Source: Thermomicrobiaceae bacterium
Lineage (GTDB): Bacteria; Chloroflexota; Chloroflexia; Thermomicrobiales; Thermomicrobiaceae
NCBI GenBank assembly: GCA_007123655.1
Contig: SKKR01000526.1
Location: forward strand, 1-5,783
Direction: 5' to 3'
Length of the DNA stretch: 5,783 nucleotides
Shown here in pieces: positions 1 to 5,027 of the stretch. Under the pieces are notes generated by a model. It worked only from the letters and a program-made list of their open reading frames with translations, was not told where the DNA came from and made no database searches. Both the position numbers and the translations under genes were made by a program. The first letter of the stretch is position 1. The number at the start of each line of letters is the position of its first letter.

Positions 1-1142
1 ACCTGATCGCCCGTCTCGGCGGTGATGAGTTCACGCTGCTGCTGGAGCATATCGATGGCGAGCACGACGCAGTGATCATTGCCGAGCGCATCGCGCAAGT
101 GCTCGATCACCCGTTCATCATTGACGGACACGAGGTCTACGCCACAACCAGTGTTGGAATTGCCATTGGCGACAGCGCTTCTCCGAGTTCCGACGACATT
201 CTGCGCAACGCCGACATGGCGATGTATGAAGCCAAGAACTCCGGCAAGAACCGGTATGCCATGTTCGAACCGGGCATGAATTCCCGCGCCTGGTTGCGCC
301 TGACGGTGGAAACCGAAATGCGCCGGGGTATCCCGCGAGGCGAGTTCCAGGTCTACTATCAGCCGATCTTTGACCTGCAAACCGGCGATCTCACCGGGGT
401 TGAAGCGCTCGTTCGCTGGAACCATCCGGAGCGTGGCTTCCTCGCTCCAGATCAGTTCATCAGCATCGCAGAGCAATCCGGACTGATTCTGCCGCTCGGT
501 CGATGGGTCATCCGCGAAGCGTCCACGCAGCTTCATGCGTGGCAGGAACGGTTCAGCGACCGCGTCCCGCTTCGGCTGAGTCTCAACCTTTCGTCCAAGC
601 AGTATCAGCACCCGCGGTTGATTGACGAGCTGACTCGATCACTGGAAAGCACCCAGTTCGATCCGACCCTTATTACGCTGGAAATTACCGAGAGCATCGC
701 GATGGACGATTCGCCTTTAACGCTGGAGACATTGCAGCGGCTGAAGGACGTCGGAGTGCAGCTGGCCCTCGATGACTTCGGAACCGGGTTTTCCGCGCTG
801 AGCTACCTTCGGCGCTTCCCGATAGACAACATCAAGATTGACCAGTCGTTCATTGCCGGGCTCGGTCACGATTCGGAAGACACCAGCATCGTTCAGGCCG
901 TGATGGCGGCTTCTCATGCGATGAAACTGACGGTTACCGCGGAGGGTATCGAGACCGTTGAACAGTTGAATCTCCTGCAGGAACTCGGCTGTAACTTCGG
1001 ACAGGGGTTCCTGTTTTCCCATCCATTGCCCTCCGAGCAAATGGGTGAGCTTATTGAGCAGTCCCCGAATGTGCGGCAGCGGTTTTGGCAGCCGGAAAGC
1101 GAACTGGATCCGGCAGGGGACTCGGACGCGATTTCGACCTGA
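1..1142 (+). CDS. GGDEF-EAL cyclic-di-GMP enzyme, 3' part (5' end outside window)
   Basis: The reading frame is open from the left edge (first full codon at base 3) to TGA at 1140-1142, giving 379 visible codons. Numbering from base 3, an intact GGDEF signature is at residues 6-10, so the window cuts the diguanylate cyclase domain just before its active-site loop. The rest of GGDEF runs to about residue 95, with the usual ADMAMYEAK helix at about 70-78. A complete EAL phosphodiesterase domain follows (about 110-350): EAL at 134-136, NLSS at 195-198, EITES at 227-231, DDFGTG at 257-262, IKID at 277-280, AEGIE at 313-317 and QGF at 334-336. By family knowledge these supply the metal ligands and general base, so c-di-GMP hydrolysis to pGpG is likely. 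Whether the cyclase is active and what sensor precedes it cannot be seen. The last 25 or so residues are an acidic tail without a recognised domain. It is a paralogue of the next gene. The GTG at 72 lies inside the GGDEF domain and is not the start. Confidence 0.95.
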   Translation, partial: LIARLGGDEFTLLLEHIDGEHDAVIIAERIAQVLDHPFIIDGHEVYATTSVGIAIGDSASPSSDDILRNADMAMYEAKNSGKNRYAMFEPGMNSRAWLRLTVETEMRRGIPRGEFQVYYQPIFDLQTGDLTGVEALVRWNHPERGFLAPDQFISIAEQSGLILPLGRWVIREASTQLHAWQERFSDRVPLRLSLNLSSKQYQHPRLIDELTRSLESTQFDPTLITLEITESIAMDDSPLTLETLQRLKDVGVQLALDDFGTGFSALSYLRRFPIDNIKIDQSFIAGLGHDSEDTSIVQAVMAASHAMKLTVTAEGIETVEQLNLLQELGCNFGQGFLFSHPLPSEQMGELIEQSPNVRQRFWQPESELDPAGDSDAIST

Positions 1143-1190
1143 AGGTGAAGGACCTGCACGGAACCGCGTACGCTTCGATCGTTTGGGATC

Positions 1191-1214
1191 CCGAGTTCGA
1201 CGAATCGAAATCGG
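1191..1214. repeat. Imperfect inverted repeat (hairpin or operator candidate)
   Basis: CCGA-g-TTCGA, loop CGAA, then TCGAA-a-TCGG. The arms are 10 nt each and match at nine positions, with one g/a mismatch. It is the main structure in the 87-bp gap between the two c-di-GMP genes and ends 15 bp before the ATG at 1230. No T-run follows, so it does not look like an intrinsic terminator. It could be a regulator-binding site or an RNA hairpin near the ribosome-binding region of the downstream gene. The symmetry is read directly; the function is unknown. Confidence 0.45.
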
Positions 1215-1229
1215 CGGCGGGACATACGC

Positions 1230-3455
1230 ATGTGGGACAAGGAAACACAATTCACCGGTATGTCAGGGCTCGCCCCGAGCGAGCGGATTCACCCCGGAAG
1301 CCAACCGGCGGACCACCAGGACGCGATCGACCGTCTGGACGAACTGTCCGCCGAACTGGCCCACCTCCGCGAACTTCACGTTGCGTTATTCGATGGGATG
1401 GCGGAAGGGGTCATTTTCGTCGACGCAACGGGCAGGTGCCAGTTTTTGAACAGATCCGCCAGTGACCTGCTCGGCTGGGACAACCGTGAACTCGCCGGAC
1501 GCGCCTTCCACGCAACATTCCATCACAGTGACCGAAACGGGAACCCGGTGGATGACTCGAACTGTGCGGTCGCGCAGGCGCTCGAATCAGGTCAGCGGCG
1601 TGAATCTGAGGAGGACATCGTCTGGCGGAAGGACCGGACGATCGTTCCCGTCAACCTGATCGCCCAGCCCGTATACGGGTCCGGCTCGATATCCGGCGCG
1701 CTCGTCATATTCACCGACATCCGGCGGCGTAAAGCCTCGGACCAGGCGCGGCTCGCCGCGGAATCGCGACTCCAGACACTCGTCAACGAGATGCCCGCCG
1801 TCACGTTCATCAATTCAAGTGGTGGTGACAACCAGCCGCTGTTCATCAGTCCTCAGATCGAGTGGCTGCTCGGCTACACCCAGGAAGAGTGGCTGGCGGA
1901 CCCGACTCTCACAACCAACGTGTTGCATCCGGATGACCGGGAGCGCATCGCCCGGGCGCGCAGGCGCGCCGCCACCACCGGCGGAGACTTCGACGAGGAG
2001 TACCGCATGTTCGCCCGGGATGGTTCGCTCGTCTGGGTGCAGAATCGGAGCAGAGTCGTCAACGACGCCGAAGGGAACGAGCTGTACCGGATCGGGATCA
2101 CGATCGACATATCCGAGCTGAAGCGGCTCGAACAGCATCTCGAGCAACAGGCCTATCTCGACCCGGTCACCGGACTCCGCAACCGCACCTGGTTCATCGA
2201 CCGGCTGCGCGAGCTGACCAGCCAGCGAACATCCGCTGAACCATCCAGCTTCGCGGTCATCTTCTTCGACATTGACGACTTCAAAGTCGTCAACGACACA
2301 CTGGGCCACGCCGCGGGCGACGTCCTCCTGCGGACGATTGCCACCCGGTTGAGCACCATGCTTCCGCCCGGGGCGACGGTTGCACGACTCGGCGGAGACG
2401 AGTTCACCGTGCTCCAGGAGGACATTCCCGATGCCGCGGAACCGGAACGCCTGGCCTGGAAGATCATGGAGTGTCTCCATAATCCGGTCTCGATCGGCGG
2501 TCGTGAACTCGTCGTCGGCGCAAGCATCGGGATCGCTATCGGCGGTCCTGGCGATGCCGATGACCCGGAGCATTTCCTCACCGCAGCGGACCTTGCGATG
2601 TATGACGCCAAGCACCGTGGCAAGAACACGATCTCCGTGTTTGAACCCAGGATGAGTTCCAGCATCTGGGAACGCATGAACACCGAGGTCGCGCTTCGGA
2701 AAGCCTACGAGAACGAAGAGTTCGTCATTCACTTTCAACCGATTATTGACCTGCGGAGCGGCGAGATCGTCGAGCTTGAAGCACTCATCCGCTGGGAGCA
2801 TCCGGAGTATGGACTGGTTGAACCGAACGAGTTCATCGGAGTTGCCGAGCAGACGGGATTGATCCGGCAGATCGGCCGGTGGACGCTCGAGAACGCCGCC
2901 GGCCAGATTATGCGCTGGCGAAAGGAACTCAGCGCCGGCGGCCTGCGGCTGGCGGTGAACCTGTCGTCCGTTCAGTACGGCCACCCGGGCCTGTACGATG
3001 AGATTGTCGAGGTACTTGACGCCACCGGCCTCCCAGCCGAACATCTCACACTAGAGATTACGGAGAGTCATGTGCTCGGCGATGACGAGTCCACCATGTC
3101 CACGCTCGCCAGTCTCCGGGCGCTGGGTGTCCGGCTGGCCATCGACGATTTCGGTACCGGGTTCTCGTCACTGCGGTATCTCAAACGATACCCGGTGGAC
3201 TACCTCAAGATTGATCGCTCGTTTGTCGCAGAGATCGCCGATAACCCGCACGACCTCGCGATCGTCAAGTCCGTCATCGCCGTCGCCGAAACGCTCGATC
3301 TCGTCGTCACGGCGGAAGGTGTCGAAACGGCCGAGCAACTATCCGTGCTTCGGGAGCTCGGGTGCGATCACGTGCAGGGTTTTCACTTCTCCAGACCACT
3401 GCCCGCCGGTGAGATGACCGGGTTCCTGCGAAGGTCTCGCCTTGGCAACGCCTGA
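1230..3455 (+). CDS. PAS-PAS-GGDEF-EAL sensor, cyclic-di-GMP cyclase/phosphodiesterase
   Basis: A 741-residue cytoplasmic protein with no signal peptide or membrane segment. A short helical lead (about 30-50) precedes PAS 1 (about 50-165, ending FTDIRRRK) and PAS 2 (about 178-296, PAS_3 type, with LLGYTQEEW, HPDDR and ITIDISELKR). GGDEF spans about 305-470: metal-binding D347 in FDIDDFK, N355 and D364 around the substrate pocket, and intact GGDEF at 388-392. The residues where an inhibitory RxxD I-site would sit (about 379-382) read PPGA, so product inhibition at that site is unlikely. EAL spans about 485-735: E517 of EAL, N577, E609, D639-D640 in DDFGTG, K660, E696, E699 and Q716 are all present. 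By family knowledge both activities are possible, with the PAS ligands presumably setting the balance; no cofactor can be named. ATG 1230 is the only ATG/GTG/TTG between the upstream in-frame stop (1146-1148) and ATG 1260. A weak GGCGG lies about 9 nt upstream. Tandem paralogue of the preceding gene, in the same orientation and possibly co-transcribed. Confidence 0.95.
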   Translation: MWDKETQFTGMSGLAPSERIHPGSQPADHQDAIDRLDELSAELAHLRELHVALFDGMAEGVIFVDATGRCQFLNRSASDLLGWDNRELAGRAFHATFHHSDRNGNPVDDSNCAVAQALESGQRRESEEDIVWRKDRTIVPVNLIAQPVYGSGSISGALVIFTDIRRRKASDQARLAAESRLQTLVNEMPAVTFINSSGGDNQPLFISPQIEWLLGYTQEEWLADPTLTTNVLHPDDRERIARARRRAATTGGDFDEEYRMFARDGSLVWVQNRSRVVNDAEGNELYRIGITIDISELKRLEQHLEQQAYLDPVTGLRNRTWFIDRLRELTSQRTSAEPSSFAVIFFDIDDFKVVNDTLGHAAGDVLLRTIATRLSTMLPPGATVARLGGDEFTVLQEDIPDAAEPERLAWKIMECLHNPVSIGGRELVVGASIGIAIGGPGDADDPEHFLTAADLAMYDAKHRGKNTISVFEPRMSSSIWERMNTEVALRKAYENEEFVIHFQPIIDLRSGEIVELEALIRWEHPEYGLVEPNEFIGVAEQTGLIRQIGRWTLENAAGQIMRWRKELSAGGLRLAVNLSSVQYGHPGLYDEIVEVLDATGLPAEHLTLEITESHVLGDDESTMSTLASLRALGVRLAIDDFGTGFSSLRYLKRYPVDYLKIDRSFVAEIADNPHDLAIVKSVIAVAETLDLVVTAEGVETAEQLSVLRELGCDHVQGFHFSRPLPAGEMTGFLRRSRLGNA

Positions 3456-3458
3456 CCG

Positions 3459-4376
3459 TCACTCGTCCAGCATACCGGCCGCACGCGCAAGTTCCACCGT
3501 ATTCTCTGCCATCCTGATGTTTGCGGCATCGATCATCCGGTTGTCCAGGGACACCGCGCCGAGCCCCTCGAGATTCGCCTCTTCGTACGCGGCAATCACG
3601 CGACGGGCCCAGTCGAGCTCTGCTTCCGTCGGCCCGAACACCTCGTTCGTCACGGCGATCTGGCCGGGATGGATGCACCACTTGCCGTCGTACCCCATCG
3701 CGCGGCCGATAAGACAACTCCGGCGATGCCCGTCAGCGTCCCGGTAGTCTCCGTACGGTCCGTCGATCACCCGAATTCCCGCCGCGCGCGCAGCCGCCAG
3801 TATCCGGTGCATCGCATACTGATAGCGGTGCCCGGGGTAGAGGTCGTCCCACTCATCCGCGACCCCGATGGAACTGGACGGCATGCGCACGGACGCCGAG
3901 TAGTCCCCAGGACCGTAGATAAGCGCTTCCAGCCTGTCGCTGCTCCGGGCGATCGAATCACAGTTCACCAACCCTTCGGCGGATTCGATCTGCGCCTCGA
4001 GTCGAATCGCGGGGGACGCGCCGAGTCCGGCCTCGATCTGGGTCAGCAGCGTATCGACCACGTAGACATCTTCCGCACGGTTCACCTTCGGGATAATGAT
4101 CAGATCAACCGCGCCGGCCGAGTTCTCAACGATGTCGATCAGGTCGCGATAGAAGTACGGCGTGTCCAGCGCGTTCATCCGGTAGGTGCGAGGTTTGGCG
4201 CCCCAGTCAAGCTCGCGCATTGCCCTGGTCACCGTCGCCCGTGCGTCCGCTTTGTTTTCCGGGGTCACTGCATCTTCCAGATCGAGCAACACGACGTCCG
4301 CCTCGGACGCGACCGCCTTCTGGATCATTGACCAGTTCGAACCCGGGGCTGAAAGGACGCTTCGTTCGATCCGCAT
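3459..4376 (-). CDS. HpcH/HpaI aldolase/citrate lyase family CoA-ester lyase (malyl-CoA lyase-like)
   Basis: A 305-residue TIM-barrel protein of the CitE/malyl-CoA lyase family, close to the usual length of about 300-320. These enzymes cleave or form 3-hydroxyacyl-CoA esters such as malyl-CoA, beta-methylmalyl-CoA or citramalyl-CoA, using Mg2+. Numbered from ATG 4376, visible marks are N-terminal RSVLSAPGSN, LLDLEDAV at 30-37, R66 in RMN (substrate-binding Arg), E131 in QIES and D158 in GPGDYSAS (expected Mg ligands), IDGPYGDYRDADG at 204-216, GYDGKWCIHPGQI at 228-240, and a C-terminal lid with SLDNRMIDA. The GKWCIHPGQI and IDGPYGDY elements suggest the malyl-CoA lyase branch rather than the citrate lyase beta subunit, and no citrate lyase alpha or gamma gene is nearby. 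The exact substrate cannot be read from sequence. I chose ATG 4376 because CGGAGA sits at ideal spacing and the family's conserved N-terminus begins there. An in-frame ATG at 4430 would add 18 unremarkable residues and has no Shine-Dalgarno. Confidence 0.9.
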   Translation of the reverse strand: MRIERSVLSAPGSNWSMIQKAVASEADVVLLDLEDAVTPENKADARATVTRAMRELDWGAKPRTYRMNALDTPYFYRDLIDIVENSAGAVDLIIIPKVNRAEDVYVVDTLLTQIEAGLGASPAIRLEAQIESAEGLVNCDSIARSSDRLEALIYGPGDYSASVRMPSSSIGVADEWDDLYPGHRYQYAMHRILAAARAAGIRVIDGPYGDYRDADGHRRSCLIGRAMGYDGKWCIHPGQIAVTNEVFGPTEAELDWARRVIAAYEEANLEGLGAVSLDNRMIDAANIRMAENTVELARAAGMLDE

Positions 4377-4380
4377 CTGA

Positions 4381-4386
4381 TCTCCG
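4381..4386 (-). promoter_or_regulatory. Ribosome binding site of the CoA-ester lyase gene
   Basis: On the minus strand this reads CGGAGA, with the GGAG core five nucleotides (ATCAG) before ATG 4376. It decides the start in favour of 4376 over the upstream in-frame ATG at 4430, which has no purine-rich element in front of it. Confidence 0.7.
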
Positions 4387-4455
4387 TTCGCATCTACGCC
4401 AGGAACCGCTCGAGCCACGGCATCCATCATGACACATCAGCATGCGCGCAGCGGG

Positions 4456-4461
4456 TACAAT
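4456..4461 (+). promoter_or_regulatory. Possible -10 element (TACAAT)
   Basis: TACAAT matches the sigma-70 -10 consensus at five of six positions and lies in the divergent gap, about 37 bp before the GGAGG at 4493. No good -35 lies 16-18 bp upstream: the nearest candidate, ATGACA at 4429-4434, would leave a 21-bp spacer. It would suit transcription of the small gene to the right, but evidence is thin. Confidence 0.3.
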
Positions 4462-4492
4462 CCGCGCCGGATGTCGAATGCCCGGAACCGAC

Positions 4493-4497
4493 GGAGG
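4493..4497 (+). promoter_or_regulatory. Strong Shine-Dalgarno-like GGAGG before an in-frame ATC
   Basis: GGAGG is followed by five bases (CCGTC) and then ATC at 4503-4505, which is in frame with the small gene annotated from 4557. It is the best Shine-Dalgarno match in the divergent gap on this strand, and it is about 60 bp too far upstream to serve the ATG at 4557. Together with the coding-like 18 codons between 4503 and 4557 it suggests translation may start at 4503. Confidence 0.45.
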
Positions 4498-4556
4498 CCG
4501 TCATCAGCTCAAAAGCGGAAGAACTCCAGCGCACCGCGGAGCGGTTTGCCAGTCAG

Positions 4557-4943
4557 ATGGGCCCTCAGTTCGACACGGAGCTTGATTTCTCCGAAGCGTC
4601 GCTGACCCGGCTGGACGGAATGCTCCAGCAGCTCGTGGACCTTTCGGACGTTTACCGGTCCGACCGCCCGGACGAACTGATCCCTGTCGCCCTTGCGGTC
4701 TGCGCCTACGTCGGGGAGGTGATCCGCCGCAGTACGCCGGATGCGACCTGGATCACCGAGCCGGATGATTCGGACATTCCACCACCGCACCTGCGGCTTG
4801 CCGGCGGGATGCGCCTGAATCTGATGAAGAAGGCGATCGACATCCTGAACCGCGCCGACTCCCCTTCATTCACCCAGTACGTCCAGACGGTCCGCGCTCT
4901 GTCTCGAACGTCACATTCTCCGGATGAAGACCCCGCACCGTGA
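4557..4943 (+). CDS. Conserved-looking small protein of unknown function (start uncertain)
   Basis: From ATG 4557 this is a 128-residue soluble, acidic protein with no signal peptide or membrane segment. I do not recognise its family with certainty. Visible features are an ELDFSEASLTRLDGML segment at about 8-23, a hydrophobic helix with AYVGEVIRR at about 50-58, a Trp about eight residues later, then LRLAGGMRLNLMKKAIDIL at about 79-97 and a disordered acidic tail. From memory, this order (LDYS-type helix, then YxGEVI, then W, then a basic helix) recalls uncharacterised proteins common in Actinobacteria and Chloroflexota. ATG 4557 has only a weak purine stretch at poor spacing. The frame stays open upstream to a stop at 4350-4352 with no ATG, GTG or TTG, and residues from ATC 4503 (ISSKAEELQRTAERFASQ) look like an amphipathic helix continuing into the protein, so the true product may be 146 residues. 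It is divergent from the lyase gene and 84 bp upstream of the lipoprotein gene. Confidence 0.75.
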   Translation: MGPQFDTELDFSEASLTRLDGMLQQLVDLSDVYRSDRPDELIPVALAVCAYVGEVIRRSTPDATWITEPDDSDIPPPHLRLAGGMRLNLMKKAIDILNRADSPSFTQYVQTVRALSRTSHSPDEDPAP

Positions 4944-4950
4944 TCGAAAG

Positions 4951-4979
4951 TTGACACGGCTTCTGATTCGAATCATCAT
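4951..4979 (+). promoter_or_regulatory. Candidate sigma-70-type promoter of the lipoprotein gene
   Basis: A perfect -35 TTGACA at 4951-4956, a 17-bp spacer, and CATCAT at 4974-4979 (four of six matches to TATAAT). It starts 7 bp after the small gene's stop and would give a 5' leader of about 40 nt before the TTG start at 5028. A 12-bp perfect palindrome covers the spacer and the first two bases of the -10. The -35 and the spacing are strong; the -10 is mediocre. Confidence 0.45.
4964..4975. repeat. 12-bp perfect palindrome within the candidate promoter
   Basis: TGATTCGAATCA is self-complementary over all 12 bases. It lies between the -35 and -10 hexamers of the candidate promoter, a position where a bound dimeric repressor would block RNA polymerase. 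A few perfect 12-bp palindromes are expected by chance in a window this size, so its placement is the only argument for function. No regulator gene adjoins it. Confidence 0.35.
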
Positions 4980-5014
4980 GCCGTTCGCGGTTCTTCAGGG
5001 TGCAACACACAGGG

Positions 5015-5020
5015 CAGGGA
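5015..5020 (+). promoter_or_regulatory. Ribosome binding site supporting the TTG start
   Basis: CAGGGA ends seven bases before TTG 5028. Between the in-frame stop at 4941-4943 and 5028 there is no in-frame ATG, GTG or other TTG, and the residues after TTG form a full lipoprotein signal peptide. Site and start therefore support each other. Confidence 0.55.
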
Positions 5021-5027
5021 TCAACAC

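Noticed and set aside
1191..1214. The inverted repeat as an intrinsic terminator for the first gene
   Set aside because: No T-run follows; the next bases are GC-rich and lead into the start of the next gene.
717..1250. A 177-codon minus-strand frame over the end of the first gene and the gap
   Set aside because: Most of it is antisense to the EAL domain; there is no ribosome site or recognisable motif.
1085..1465. A plus-strand frame bridging the gap between the two c-di-GMP genes
   Set aside because: It overlaps the ends of both real genes in another frame. The stretch over the gap looks briefly protein-like, but the rest becomes Arg/Pro/Thr-rich shadow sequence.
1815..3044. A 409-codon open frame on the minus strand, antisense to the PAS-GGDEF-EAL gene
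   Set aside because: It lies wholly inside a gene with strong domain evidence. Its translation has no recognisable domain and looks like the usual antisense shadow of GC-rich coding DNA.
3669..4331. A 220-codon open frame on the plus strand across the lyase gene
   Set aside because: It is antisense to a well-supported enzyme gene, Arg/Val/Asp-rich in the manner of shadow frames, and has no domain signal.
4377..4430. Longer N-terminus of the lyase from ATG 4430
   Set aside because: No Shine-Dalgarno precedes it, the added 18 residues do not resemble the family, and ATG 4376 has a well-spaced GGAG.
4471..4606. ATGs at 4471 and 4478 as starts for the small gene
   Set aside because: Both are in other frames, reach stops at about 4580-4605, and encode shadow-like residues. 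Joining them to the small gene would need a frameshift for which there is no evidence.
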